64,000 nucleotides of DNA from Spongospora subterranea f. sp. subterranea (Eukaryota; Endomyxa: Phytomyxea; Phytomyxea; Plasmodiophorida): NCBI GenBank assembly GCA_049724395.1, contig JAUGWO010000012.1, positions 155,227 through 219,226 of the forward strand, written 5' to 3'. The position numbers and the translations under genes were made by a program. Positions 1 through 11,153 of the stretch are shown here, one piece after another. How positions within the stretch are numbered: the stretch's first letter is position 1; every line of letters begins with the position of its first letter. Below the pieces are notes generated by a model, which was not told the origin of the DNA, ran no database searches, and worked only from the letters and a program-made list of their open reading frames with translations.

Positions 1-649
1 CGAAAATATAATTTGAGCATACGCATAAGCAATAAGACCCATTGAAAAAGGAGGAACAATCAAAATGCAAGTTATCACAATGCGAACGACGGCGCAAAAT
101 GATTCGATTGCAACACGGGCGGCAATGCGAGATTCTATGGAAGCGGATATATAGAACGGCTCAGATATCATATCTACAACGAGCGCAACCGAATAAATTG
201 ATAGGCATGAGATTAATTGTGGAGATACGTCGGTCGATTTAGCATAGAGTAATGAGAAGGTGATCACAACAGAAACGGGCATTGATATTAACCAGGACGC
301 GTTAATGCAGGATTGGGTATGATGGGAGTCATTCCCACGAATGGCGATGCGACGCAACGGTTCCCGCGATATAAACAGCACCTACAGAAAATTGGATGTT
401 TCAATCTTTTCATTTGTTCAAGCGCACGAATGAAGAAGTTGTTAAATCACTCAAATGACCATAAATCGAATGTCATCAGATACGTCGTCAATATTTTTAT
501 ATTCGTACTGTTGAGTCCAGCAAAGCGAGCATCATCGTGGCGCCATACTGTTCCACAGACAGTGTCCGGGTGATGACCACGTTGAGGATGAAGGTCAGCG
601 ACCGCGACAGGACCTGTTGTCCCAGTAATAAAGACAGCCATTTCAGCAT
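1..649 (-). CDS. RFT1: RFT1-family flippase, 5' part, runs off the left edge
   Basis: RFT1 proteins are ER multi-pass membrane proteins needed for dolichol-linked oligosaccharide use in N-glycosylation. Exon 1 is 649-509, from an ATG at 649. It encodes 47 residues with the family start (LSRSLTFILN, then a YGA turn) and ends in frame at a GTACGA donor. Exon 2 starts at 381 after a TTTTCTGTAG acceptor and reads VLFISREPLRRIAIRG, the RFT1 signature after the first helix, then continues open through TM-rich sequence (ISMPVSVVITFSLLYA, SEPFYIS) to base 1. The splice is phase 0 and restores the family alignment with no gap. The C-terminal half lies outside the window. Confidence 0.9.
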
Positions 650-704
650 GATGGCGGTGTCGTCACTTCCCAACGTGTTCAATAGCGGTCTGATGGTAAT
701 ATAG

Positions 705-788
705 ATATCCCTTATGACCTTTACCATACGTGTACAATACCATACACAGACATATCCCTTATGACCTTTACCATACGTGTATAATACC
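705..788. repeat. Two-copy tandem duplication, 47-bp period
   Basis: A 37-base stretch starting ATATCCCTTATGACC occurs at 705-741 and again at 752-788 with one mismatch, separated by 10 bases. It lies just upstream of the RFT1 start codon. Confidence 0.85.
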
Positions 789-840
789 AATACGCACTTT
801 GTTTTTCTTTTCAAAAATATTCGTGGTGTAATTGTCATCG

Positions 841-1324
841 CATTTTTATGTAGACTTCAATAACAACAGAAGGTTTGGTGTCTGATTAACTTGATTGGTG
901 TGTTGTTTATCATTGGGCTAATACAGATCAAAGGGGTTCTCATGGCTGGCTGGTCTCATAAAATTAAAAAATAGTTTGAATTGCCAACAAGTTAATCGGA
1001 TCATGGACCCTGTAGGCCACATGGTTTATTGTTTTGGGTTGTTGACACGCCATAAATGCTGTCAGGTTTCTGTGGATTGCGTCTGCCGTCGGTAGATAAG
1101 CTGCTCTGAACTTGTTGCTGAAAGACTCGTGGATGGTGCATATAGATTTGTTCAACGGCGTGTCCAGGCCTAGTTTCATGCCCTTCGATGTTATGTCGGG
1201 AACGATGACCACATTAAAAAAACCTCCTTTCCGAATGGTACTCGACCCACTGACACGTAGTTTGACATTCAATAGTGGATGAAGATTGATTCACAATACC
1301 CGCAAATACAGTTTCAAATATTGA
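841..1324. other. No recognised gene; one weak minus-strand ORF
   Basis: A minus-strand frame is open from 1272 to 964 (102 codons) but begins at TTG and matches no family I recognise. It borders the MULE-like remnant and may be further transposon debris. Confidence 0.4.
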
Positions 1325-2640
1325 TTAATGGTGCGATAGTCTGGAATCAAAATAATTGAGTTGGTATTGGCTGGGGCGGAATGTTACTGAACACGACAAG
1401 TTGCTGCGTTGGTTTCGGCCAACACCATTGCGATTTTTCAAAACGACAAAGGGCTTTAAATTCCCAATCGCACTGACAATACCCGGAAGTGTATTTTGTC
1501 CACGCGTGGACAGTCCACCCAAAAATAAGTGCCCCAGTGGACGCACTAAGTTATATACACTCTTTATTAGTTACACGCGGCGCAGCACAGTACAGTGGAC
1601 TCCGATGGAGTGACCTCCTTTAATTCATTATTTAGACGATTGATTTGATGTAAGCCTCCAACTGGCGTGATCAACGCATCATCGATGATATGGTTGTGAT
1701 CCATGCATCTGTGATTGATGACATAGTCCCCTGCCTTTCGATTGAATGTCAGATTGACATACCAACTGCAAGTGGACTTCAGTCGTTTCTCTTTCGGTGT
1801 TTCTTGATCCCTAAAGTTGCAGTAGATTTTGACAAAACGACTCCACATGTCAATCGAATCCGAAGTGTTGGCGGTGAACAGCCATTTCTTATCCCTTGAT
1901 ATATTTGTTCAACATGCACGCGAGTTCGCTCTTGCTAACGGGTTTGCGTTTGGGTGTAATTCGCACCCTGTTTCGCTGCTTAGCCTCCTTCGTTTCCAGA
2001 TTCGTCGTCGCATGTAACTCGCATCCATTTTCGGTGCTTAATCCCCATCCAATACAAGGAGCTGGATCCAAACATTGGTCGCCAAATCTACTGCAACTTC
2101 AGGGATTAAGAAATACCGAACGAGAAACGACTGAAGTCCACTTGCAGTTGGTATGTCAATCTGACATTCGATCGAAAGGCAGGGGACTATGTCGTCAATC
2201 ACAGATTCATGGATCACAACCATATCATCGATGATGCGTTGATCACGCCAGTTGGAAGCTTATATCAAATTAATCTTTTATCGAACTTGAAAACTGAAGA
2301 GCGTGAGATGATTCACCTGCTATCGCGATAAAATTTGCCACTAAGCAAGGTTTCAAATATTTTTCCTCGGCAATGCCCTTGGCGTCGCTGAATGCGGTGT
2401 TTTTTAGATTGGAGATATGCTGGAGGGTTCGAACCCTGGCCGGACATATTCAACGTCACTTTTATCGCGACAAGTTCGTAGCCGGAAAGAAGGCAGGATA
2501 CGCTGTCCGAGAAAATGGTGGTTTGTTTTGCTACTCTATGGACATGTCGCAAACGCGTGGACAAAAGACACTTCCGGACAATACCGGGTCTTGACTTGTT
2601 TCCATTGCCACTGCAACCAATGGGACCTTAGGTTTGGCTT
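1325..2640. mobile_element. Inverted pair of MULE-like transposon remnants
   Basis: The minus strand of 1848-1567 and the plus strand of about 2083-2340 encode closely related peptides: a conserved Cys, an aromatic stretch, then DHNHIIDDALITPVG. This looks like the WRKY/GCM1- or FAR1-type zinc finger found at the start of MULE transposases. Outside it the arms still match: a TRGQ-TLP peptide appears at about 1500 (minus) and 2560 (plus). The right copy also carries EEREMIHLLSR and a second fragment. Frames are interrupted in both copies, so neither looks active. The family assignment rests on the C...HxH pattern only. Confidence 0.5.
1657..2255. repeat. Foldback repeat, arms about 175 bp, spacer about 250 bp
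   Basis: 1657-1833 and 2083-2255 are inverted copies with scattered point differences. For example, CCAACTGGCGTGATCAACGC at 1657 is the reverse complement of bases ending at 2255. The divergence means the arms are old rather than a recent snap-back. Confidence 0.85.
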
Positions 2641-2699
2641 TTGGAGAAGGATTCGAATGTAGCCAAACAGGACCGATTGGATTCAACAGGTAGCACAAC

Positions 2700-3570
2700 C
2701 TGACCAGCTGCATTGCGAGTGAGGAACATGGCAACACGGTGAGGAAACCGTAGGCGAAATGGGGTCTGAGGGAGTGGATGGCCATGGCGAGATGAAGTTG
2801 TTGAATGCGTTGGTGAGGTCAAGGAGAATGTATGAACCTTCAAGGATGCATCGCGGTACACTTGTTCATGAGCTTGCCAAACAATCTGCCCGATTCGGCC
2901 TGGGGTTGCCGACAAAGGGATGACGTTCGCCGTCAAATGGTCCAGGTGAGCAAGAGACTCTGAGCACATCCCAGACGCCATGCCCTGGTTAGATACGCCC
3001 AATCGCTGTCGGCCGGCCAGATTCTTGCTCGCCTGGCCAGTCTTGATAGCGACATCCTTTACTCTGTCGGCACCAACTGGCGGAATCGAGCCCACTGTAT
3101 GGTAACCACATGATCAAGTGTACCGCGATGCTTCCCCGAAGGCTCATACATTCTCCTCGATCTCACCAACGCATTCAACACTGTAAACCGCCGTCATCTC
3201 GTCATGGTTTCCCTCCCACAGACCCCACCTCTTTCGCTGCTGCACAAAGCAGTCGGCGAGGTCGGCCACGAGCTTTCTTCGTCGCAACGCGTTGGTCAAG
3301 TTGACCCGCTTGATCCTCTCATCTTCTCTTACTGCTACAGCGTCCGTCTCTCGCGTCCAATCGAAGCCCTTCCAGCCGCTCAAAGTCGAGAAATGGGGTA
3401 ACTAGAGTTCTAGACGATACCATTGTCTTCCTCCCTTCCATCTGCCACTCACAGGCGCCCTCAAATCCCACGACGTCTCCGCCCAACCGCGTCCAGACTC
3501 ATCCTCTCTCATCCTTACTCATCTCACGCGTTCCTTGGACGGCGATGGGCTTTCGGCTGAGGGGGCCGTG
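2700..3570 (+). mobile_element. Degenerate non-LTR reverse-transcriptase remnant with inverted partner
   Basis: The plus strand from about 3140 reads DLTNAFNTVNRRHL in pieces, the RT motif holding the first catalytic Asp. Further on, at about 3290, it reads GQVDPLDPLIFSY, a decayed form of the QGDPLGPLLFS motif of R2/CRE-like or related LINE RTs. The minus strand of about 2868-2790 repeats the first motif region in inverted orientation. Frames are broken several times. The motif spelling differs clearly from that of the LINE at the right end of the window, so it is a different lineage. Confidence 0.55.
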
Positions 3571-3864
3571 TCACTGGTGGTCTTCTTGAGGGTTATCGTG
3601 CCCTCGCTGGTGGTCCCGGCCCCGAACTGGCAGCCAAGATTATCGCCACCCGTGGCCCTGATTCGTGAGGAGCTGCCAACGGGCCACCCAGGAGATATCC
3701 CTCGAATCGTGTAAAAAGTGTTAAGACAATTGAAGTGAAAGCCATATGTGCAAGTGCATAAAGAATCATTCTGACCTCAAAAGTGTGTGTCTCACCTCGC
3801 TGCTCAACCCTAAGATATACGATGACTTGACCTGAAGAATTTGGATTAGGACATAGTGTCTTTG

Positions 3865-4050
3865 AAGACTTCTGGCGAATGGAATGTAAGCGGGGAGAGA
3901 TGCTATTCCTGCTGTCAGCATCTTTCAAAATTTGAGCTAAAATCTTGCCAGTTGGAAAAGACTTCTGGCGAATGGAATGTAAGCGGGAGAGATGCTATTC
4001 CTGCTGTCAGCATCTTTTAAAATTTAAGCTAAAATCTTGCCAGTTGGAAC
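3865..4050. repeat. Tandem duplication, 93-bp period
   Basis: AAGACTTCTGGCGAATGGAA starts at 3865 and again at 3958. The two units, each ending ATCTTGCCAGTTGGAA, differ at only a few positions, so the duplication looks young. Confidence 0.9.
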
Positions 4051-4273
4051 ACAGAACTGCTCCTCTTGAATGAAGTCGAATAACATGCACATAAGCAGAT
4101 AATACATTAACTGATGGTCGAATGGAACACGTTCCAAAGTTTCTCTTCCTTTCTAACTTACACAAACCGGGACAGAGACTGCTGTCCCATTATCGGAGCA
4201 CCAGTTTGGATCATTACCAGATGATCCAATCTTTTCAACAGTCTACAGAAGGAATATGTTCCAGTTCATTCCA

Positions 4274-4570
4274 TCAAACATTCTCATATGCTGATTGATA
4301 ACCTAGAATATTTCCGACGGCAGCATTTTTGTCTCTCTGTCCTTTCTGTACGAAATATGTAGATTTTGGTTTCCCAGGACCGCACTCTAATGTGTAATCT
4401 GAATGACCTCCATCAACTTTGTATTGAACTACACAAGAGAATTCCGAAACTCCAATGAAATCCGCAATATCCCGCTCACGCAGCAAATAGGATCTGCAGA
4501 ATTGAATGTTAGTAACTGCTGAATTACCCGACAGAAGCAACCGCCCTTGTTGTATTGTTGAGTGATCCAT
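4274..4570 (-). CDS. Hypothetical ORF, unrecognised
   Basis: 98 codons from an ATG at 4570. The composition is protein-like (LLRERDIADFIGVSEF, then DGGHSDYTLECGPGKP), with no low-complexity sequence and no membrane helix. I recognise no family. It could be one exon of a larger gene or a chance ORF in accessory DNA. Confidence 0.3.
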   Translation of the reverse strand: MDHSTIQQGRLLLSGNSAVTNIQFCRSYLLRERDIADFIGVSEFSCVVQYKVDGGHSDYTLECGPGKPKSTYFVQKGQRDKNAAVGNILGYQSAYENV

Positions 4571-5514
4571 GATGGGTCAGGAGCAAGGCGAATGACCTGA
4601 AACTGTGCTGATCAGGCTGAACGATAAGTGTTCAGTTCATCGTAATCACAGAAAATGTGGCTCAGTGACAGACACCCTGTACTCGAATCGCTAGCAGCGA
4701 ATTCGGGATTCTAACATGGCTTTAGGATTTGAAATCATATCCGCTGGATAGAATCTTGAATGCAGCGTTTTGGAGAATGTAGCCTATCTTGTCGAGTCCA
4801 CTTTTCCCCGTTCATCACGAAGAAATTGCTTTGTGAATTGTTGGAAGACCATTCAGGCAGATATGAAGGCCTTTTACGGCTCTTATTCCTTGCATCATTA
4901 AAAAAATCCAGAAGACAACAACGATTTCCAGATTACTGACTGTTGGAACTTGGTGAAACGAGTCCCCGAAGAGGCAGCAAGTGGTGGAACCGGGACGTTT
5001 GCCCCGCGAGCAGGTCGAGATTTTGACTCAAGAAGAGCTACGTAGAAGCGAATGTCATCTTCCCTTTGCCTTGACAGGGTGTTGCCAGGCGCGACTGTAA
5101 AGCAGCGTGTTGGCAGTAAAAGCAAAGGCCTATCGTTGAAAACAAACTGGCTTTGTATTGAGGAGGATGAAGAAGCCGAGAAGGGCATCACGAAAATCGG
5201 TGATGCAGCTCAAAAAAGGTGCCGACTGAGCACCCCGGCGATTAAGGTTTACCCGCGGGAACCTGGCCGTACGCCAGGAGGAGCCCATTGACGGCAGGAG
5301 CCTTAACTGCCGCCCGAAATGCCGTCGGGACGACGCCGGTATTGTCCACCAGCTGATAGATTGGAAACGCATCCAGCGAGAGCCGCGAATTGATTATACG
5401 CGCAATGCTGCGTGATTCTCTAAGCACCGATATGAAACCTTGCCATTAAGCAGAGAGGTGAACAAAAAGGGAGTACTCCACATACTCATGAGTGAATTAA
5501 CCACAGCGCCAGGG
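4571..5514. other. No gene seen
   Basis: Short overlapping frames on both strands, none with a recognisable domain. The plus frame at 5052-5291 is acidic in its middle (EEDEEAEKG) but cannot be assigned. Confidence 0.5.
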
Positions 5515-5770
5515 AACATCTGCGCTGCATGCTCACTGACAACAGCGGCATCCGTGTGCACGGCGTCGGTGATAGTCGGGGTAGCCGCGTTCGCCTGGCG
5601 CAGCTTTCCCCCCTCCGATCGCCATCAGCTGCTTCGATGTTCGCCATGTTCAGACTTCAGAAGAAGCTGCGCCAGGCGAACGCGGCTGCCCCGGCTATCA
5701 CCGACGCCGAGCACGCGGATGCCGTGATCTGGCATCATGCCGTTGTCAGTGAGCATGCAGCGCAAATGTT
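5515..5770. repeat. Foldback repeat, arms about 100 bp, short loop
   Basis: AACATCTGCGCTGCATGCTC at about 5515 is mirrored by GAGCATGCAGCGCAAATGTT ending at about 5769. GCCGCGTTCGCCTGGCGCAG at about 5587 is mirrored at about 5667-5687. The arms differ by small indels and substitutions. Both arms encode a GVGDSRGSRVRLAQL-like peptide when read in the matching direction, so the repeated unit may be part of a coding or transposon sequence. Confidence 0.85.
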
Positions 5771-6599
5771 TCACTGACGCAGGTCGGCAGGTGCGCCGGC
5801 GTGGTGGGGGGAGGGGAAGCCATGACGCTACTGTACTCGTTGTCCATTAATAATGTTTCGCATGTGTGTACGTGCAGTACAGTACGACTAAACAGAACGC
5901 ACCACGAGGCCGCTCCGCGCAATTCTCACCGCAGCATTTTTGAAACTGTGGGAAATAATTCAAGGGGATTACCTACGTGCTCTACGCTCCACGCGATAGA
6001 TTGTCGATGGCTGCTGTTCAGCCCCCCGAACTCAACCCGCGCAGCATGCAATCTGTCCGAGAGCTGTTGAACAGATGTCCAATAATTCCTTAACGCTAGT
6101 TGCGTATTGTTCAGTTAAAATCGACTCCGTCGAATAAATGCACGCGGAGCCGCCTCCTGGTGCGTTGGATTAGATTGGTCCGGGTAATCCAGCTTTTTCA
6201 ATCCGCGCCAGGAGCTTTCAAAACGTGAAGAGATTCCCTAGAAATGCAGCCAATTTTTTGTCGTACTGTACGGTTAGTTTTTCGGAGCTTCTTTCGACTC
6301 CTTCTTCCTTCACCTTACCCTTTTACAGTTCAGATTCTACCTTTATTCTACTCCTACAATTTTACCCTCTATTTCTCTGACCTTTCTACCCTCATCCTCT
6401 ACCCTACCCTATCTACGTACGTGGCAGGGAGTAATTACGATGAAGGGTGTATCTACACAGCGAATCAACAACAAATTCCGCAGAGACGAGCATTCTGTTC
6501 AAAACAGCGAAAAATTTGCTATCAAAAGGCGAATCAGCAGGCCCTTCCTTTGATTTACATAGCTGCCAAGAATTTCTACACGCTCAAACAGATCCAGTT
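5771..6599. other. No gene seen; pyrimidine-rich tract
   Basis: 6270-6420 is strongly C/T-rich on the plus strand, with repeated CCTTTA/CTACCCT words. The open frame through it is a composition effect. Confidence 0.5.
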
Positions 6600-6612
6600 A
6601 GTTACCTTCTTT

Positions 6613-6924
6613 TCAAACACAGCACAAAAATGGCAGCAGAAGCGCAATCAGCGAAATCGCAATAACCATGCGATTGAAAGTGATGAATCCGACTGATCCT
6701 CCTTCATCGTACCTGAATTTAATCGGTAAACAAAGATGAAAGAGAGAGGAGCACGTTGTGGTCGCCAACGCACAACGGAATAAATCCCGGTACGGTACTC
6801 TGCCTTTCATTTTTCTTTGATAGACCATCAAATCGTTCCGAAGCTGAATGTGTTCTTGTTGATCTGCAATTCCTCCATGAAATGAACTATGATACACACT
6901 GAATACAGCAGTGATTGCAGTCAA
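6613..6924 (-). CDS. Possible membrane-protein exon, unrecognised
   Basis: 103 codons on the minus strand. The C-terminal half has one strong hydrophobic helix (MVIAISLIALLLPFLCCV) after a polar segment with YRDLFRCALATTTCSSLFHL. It may be an exon of a small membrane-protein gene. No family is recognised and neighbouring exons are not located. Confidence 0.25.
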   Translation of the reverse strand: MTAITAVFSVYHSSFHGGIADQQEHIQLRNDLMVYQRKMKGRVPYRDLFRCALATTTCSSLFHLCLPIKFRYDEGGSVGFITFNRMVIAISLIALLLPFLCCV

Positions 6925-7503
6925 ATCCTGCTTGCTGATAACAGGATGGTTTGCCCTAGCAGGCTAATCATCCGGACCTGTGTTGCAAAAGTGTAGGGTC
7001 GTCGCTAGCACCATCGTAGTTCAGTATTCAGCATGACTTTGTGCATAGTTCTCGTGTTTCACTGCAGAGCAGGTTTGATGTAATGGCAAAACATTGTGGC
7101 GGACTCAAAGCGCACGCTCGATATCGTTGAAAAGACTGGACATCTTAGATAGATACCGAAAAAACCAGTTCTACAACGAGCTAAAAAAGACTTTGAATAT
7201 CAGTTTGTGGACGTAGCGAATTATTCTGGTACACTCGTTTCAATGTTGCTTGCTAAAACCACAGTTTAAGACAACAAAGTCACTGTACACTCTCTGTTAT
7301 CACAAGGGTGCCAGGCAGATCACAACATGACGAGGTGTCAAATGAGCATTGCAACAAAAATCAGAGTCGGAAGGACAATTTAGCGGTTGACGTCTTTTTG
7401 CCAAACGCAAGCCTGGAAGCTGCGGTAATTAGTGCGATGCAACAATGAACTTGGCACTACTACAGCACAATCTTGTTTATTTTTAGTTTCGATCACATAA
7501 ATA
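6925..7503. other. No gene seen
   Basis: Stops are frequent in all frames and no repeat structure is visible. It separates the uncertain ORF to the left from the 3' end of the GPR137-like gene. Confidence 0.5.
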
Positions 7504-8909
7504 TTAGTTCTCTGTTCTCGTTTTTTTAGAGTTGATCGTTATTCCAGGAGTTGGACTGTTGGACGATGGAGAAAATTCGCTGTCAGTATCGTAACGCGTT
7601 CTAAAATTGGCTCCAAAACTAAACGATGACGACGATTCTTGCTTCTCTCGAACTAGCGAAGCCATAAATCCCGGATTGATCTGAGAACAAGTCTGGATCA
7701 GGCGGCTGGGACGATGCTCGTCTTTCGCTGATGTTGACGTCAACAGATGTCTCATTACAACACAATAGCGTTCGCCAGCCGAAATTCGTTCGAGGGATCT
7801 ATGGAAACTGTTACGTTTTACAGAATAATGTTAAAGCAACGGCTAATCACCTCGCGAAAATACAAAAGCAACATTGTCGTTGGGACGATTTCCCAGATCA
7901 TGGACAGCAAAAACGCAGCCCTGGATACTTCATGTGTCGACCCTGATTCGCTGCCGATTTTTATGGATGCTAATCCGAATCTGAGGGGCAACTTGTAAGT
8001 TAGCAAAACGATCGAATTCCAAGGAAATCAATTACAGATTTAAGAAGTTATATATACAACGAGACAGAAAAATGAGCCAGGTGCACACTGTGATGACAAT
8101 AATCGTTCGCGTTGACATCCTTCTGAGGCTAAACAATACAACCTGCCCATACTTGATATTAGGTACCGAACATCAATGACAAGAGTATATCGGGGCATAC
8201 CTGATCCGTAGTAGCAGCAATAATGATTAATGCTCCATAGTACGCATACGTTGCCACCAGAAGCAGAAACTGTAGCGACATGAAGGTTTGGTGTGTTTTC
8301 TCCAAACGAGAAGATCCATCGAAATTAGGGTTTGACGATAAATAAATGTAGACTATACACACTTAAACAATGCATCTTTCACGTATTAATGCAATTTTCT
8401 CACCTAGTGTCAACGATATCACTGTCCCGTTTACCATCAGATAGATAGCTCTATAACAATGTCGAATTCGGTTCCACTGTCGCTCATATACAAGAAATGC
8501 ATAGAAAACGCAAATCAAAGAAAACGTGGCAAATTGCAAATCGATCGGTATCTGCGACAGTGTTATTAATGTGAACGAACTACTGAGCAATTAAAATATA
8601 CCCAATACAAGCACAGTTGTAGGAAAATAAAAGACTCGATGTCAGCTGAGAAGAAAATCACGCGCGAAGCCGACCATAAGAAACCCAAGCTCAAGAACGC
8701 TGTTTGGAAGCTGACGAGAGAATGTTTGAATATCGCAATGCGAGCAACTTCAGTAACAATATATGCAATGAGCACATTATCGACAGATATAAATCGAAGT
8801 AGAACGTGAGAAACAAAAGTCGAAACCAGAATATTGTTTTCGACTGACGCTGAAACACGCATATGGTGGCGACGGAAGCGTAGGACAAGATAAGAATCCC
8901 GGCGAGCAT
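7504..8909 (-). CDS. GPR137-like seven-helix lysosomal membrane protein, multi-exon
   Basis: GPR137 proteins are multi-pass lysosomal membrane proteins linked in animals to Rag/mTORC1 control. The ATG is at 8909 and opens into a hydrophobic first helix. The next exon has SLVSFQTAFLSLGFLWSASRVIFF, cognate to the family's helix-2 region (SYQ..FL.LCLLWA..R). Further helices lie at about 8580-8370 and 8330-8170. The last helix, at about 7903-7860, reads IWEIVPTTMLLLYFRE, matching the family's VWELLPTTLLVGFFR. The C-terminal tail is serine-rich and polar. The exon joins around 8820 and 7850 are inferred, and two tail frames are possible, ending at 7619 or 7504. Confidence 0.7.
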
Positions 8910-9215
8910 GGCTCAAGGTGACGTCAAACAGCAGATGTACCGATCAGCATGAAGATCTAATTGATTTACGAGGCCGTTAGCAGTCCCATTTTACGTTGTA
9001 GGGAAGGGATTAGGGACTATACACGGTAGGGTAACACTATCCGACTGCGATTCGACGTGGGAGGTTACAGTGTGTCGACGGGACAGTTCAGTGGTGAAAT
9101 GGTGATTTGGGGGCAACCAACCCAGGTGTACTGTACAACCGTCGCAAAAGCCGCAGCGAATACGCCCATGACGCTCAAAGTCGACGACAGATTGTATTAG
9201 CAGAATAATAAGTGA
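8910..9215. other. Spacer between the GPR137-like gene and MAGOH
   Basis: About 300 bases holding the 5' flank of the GPR137-like gene and the 3' flank of MAGOH, both on the minus strand. No further feature is seen. Confidence 0.5.
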
Positions 9216-9937
9216 TTAAATGGGTTTAATCTTGAAGTGTAATCCGACTAGAGAAAACACGAAACATTTCAGATCTTGAACGAGGAAATAAAATGCCTTG
9301 AACCCTTCGGAGTCTTTGCATTTTTCGACGTCCATCAATGAGCCGATTTTGGCAGTTTCAAAAGAAATGTGCTCGTTGTTCATAACAATTTCCAGCTGTT
9401 GTGATCCGACACGATCGGGCACTGGCCATTTACTGTCGTCTTCCCTATAAAACCTCACATTGAGAGGTAAAATTAAGCCAGAAATGAAATACGTACTTGA
9501 GGATTTCGGAAGTCTCTAAAATTCGAGCAAGTTCTTTTAGAACGCTTGGAGAAACAAAAACTAATGAAGTGATGTCAGACGCAATACGGTTACAATTAGT
9601 ACTGACTCACCTTCTTTTCGAATCATTCGATCGTTTTTGTAGTTGGAGTTGTTGGCATATCGTAACTTGCCATCAGACCGAAATTCGAATTCTAAAAACT
9701 CATGGCCAAACTTTCCCTTGTGTCCGACACTAATCAAACAGAAATACTCAATAAAACAGGTATGAATTTTTCGAAGAATGGGGACAAATCGGTAATCCTT
9801 AACGGTTGGCAAAACGTTTCAAAGCAAACTACTAAAACTATAAAGTATTGAATATAAAAGCTATATTAAAAAACAGATGTGTGGATTGTGCTAGACTCGT
9901 ACTAATATCGGACATAGAAATCGTCGCTTTTGCTCAT
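9216..9937 (-). CDS. MAGOH: MAGOH (mago nashi), exon-junction complex core, four exons
   Basis: MAGOH pairs with Y14/RBM8A in the exon-junction complex. All four exons resolve. Exon 1 is 9937-9903 ([11 protein letters not shown]), exon 2 is 9729-9611 ([16 protein letters not shown]), exon 3 is 9570-9498 ([19 protein letters not shown]) and exon 4 is 9444-9216, ending KIKPI then a stop. Every intron is GT...AG and the phases join cleanly, giving about 151 residues against 146 in human. The sequence is very conserved, including HISF...KIGSL and YYLVQDLKC-like blocks. A 580-bp divergent spacer lies upstream. Confidence 0.97.
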
Positions 9938-10519
9938 TGCCAACGACGTCCAATTACGCCGCACCGATTGCCAAATCGACTAATCAAGATGTCCGCACGG
10001 ATATATCATTGGGTGGAGCGGAGCCCCGACCCAACAACACCGGCTCATGGCGCAGCCCAAACTTTTCCTGTGTGTACAGTATGTACAACGAGTTGAACTT
10101 GTGAGTTGTGACATTTGAATCTGGACGGCGGTAGAGACGATCATAATTCAGATACTACTTGGTTGTTTTGTCGATGGGGTCAAAACCACAATGTCACCTG
10201 CCAATGGCACGGCATGAAATAGGCGAAGCCCTAACCACGACCATCGATTAGTGTAATTGTCATCAGCGATTACAGAGGTTATTGGATGCCAAGGCCGCAA
10301 GTTATTGGAAATAATATTTTCTCTGCCTTCTGCGACGTGTTTGACCCTCCTTTATCAAAATGGCATGCCGAAATGACTGGGATTTATTGATGTTACCTTT
10401 ACACATACACTAGGAATCTGTTACCAGTCGCGCGACTTTCCTCTGTACAGTAAAATACATCTTACTGTGATACACATTGAAAATCTTTCCCATTCGGGTT
10501 TTGTCATTTTCGTAAAGCG
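9938..10519. promoter_or_regulatory. Divergent intergenic region between MAGOH and a membrane-protein gene
   Basis: 580 bases between two genes transcribed away from each other, so it must hold both 5' flanks. I see no obvious TATA box or repeated motif that would locate the start sites. Confidence 0.4.
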
Positions 10520-10984
10520 ATGTTAGGCACGAGCGCTTATGAATTCCAGGACCTAACGAGAAAACAATCCTCGCTGGCGCTATGGATTCCCGTAGCTTTG
10601 GTCGTATCGGCGACAGGGCTGTATCTCAACGCGAAGCTGGCGATTGCAGCCTCGCAGGCGAACGGGTTGCTTGCGTTAAGCAAAGCGTTCTTCCTGCAGA
10701 AAACATCTATAGTGTTCTCCGAGCTCTGGTTCCCTACTCTTCTGGTTTTCGTCGCCCTGCAACTGTTTGTCGTCGCGTTTTTCTGTAGGAGAGAACATGC
10801 CGCAAGGCAAGCTGGAGCTCTTCGTCTTCTGTCCCTCATCATGCTGCTCAAGATCGTCGAAGCAACGTTGAAGCTTATGGATTCAAATGAATATGTTAAC
10901 AGATGGCAATTCAACACCATATTCGACTTAATGGGCCAAGCAAGTTTGATGGTCTCTTATTTTTTATTTAGTTCTTTCAACTAA
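10520..10984 (+). CDS. Orphan four-helix membrane protein
   Basis: A single exon of 154 codons from an ATG to TAA. Four hydrophobic segments are visible: LALWIPVALVVSATGLYL (residues about 20-40), the segment around SELWFPTLLVFVALQLFVVAFF (about 68-90), LRLLSLIMLLKIVEATL (about 101-117) and LMGQASLMVSYFLF (about 136-150). CRREHAARQAGALR forms a basic cytosolic-type loop between helices 2 and 3. I do not recognise the family. An uninterrupted frame with this pattern is unlikely by chance, and the gene sits between two solid genes. Confidence 0.65.
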   Translation: MLGTSAYEFQDLTRKQSSLALWIPVALVVSATGLYLNAKLAIAASQANGLLALSKAFFLQKTSIVFSELWFPTLLVFVALQLFVVAFFCRREHAARQAGALRLLSLIMLLKIVEATLKLMDSNEYVNRWQFNTIFDLMGQASLMVSYFLFSSFN

Positions 10985-11153
10985 ACTCCGTTCTATCTAT
11001 GTTGTGTGTTGTGTGAACATATATCAGTCTCGAATGTCGCCCCTGTCCGCTCATCATGCAAGAAAGGGGCTTCAAACACGTTTGCCATCGAACCTAATTT
11101 TCAGTTAGTGCCCCTGGTTATCTTGAACTTGGAGACGGCATGATGAAGGGGGG

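Noticed and set aside
2415-2450. tRNA T-arm-like GGGTTCGAACCCTGG
   Set aside because: The flanking bases do not form a paired T-stem of the right length, and no D-arm, anticodon arm or acceptor stem can be drawn.
6244-6696. 150-codon open frame on the plus strand
   Set aside because: Half of it is a pyrimidine-rich tract translating to Phe/Leu/Ser/Tyr-rich sequence. No start context or domain supports it.
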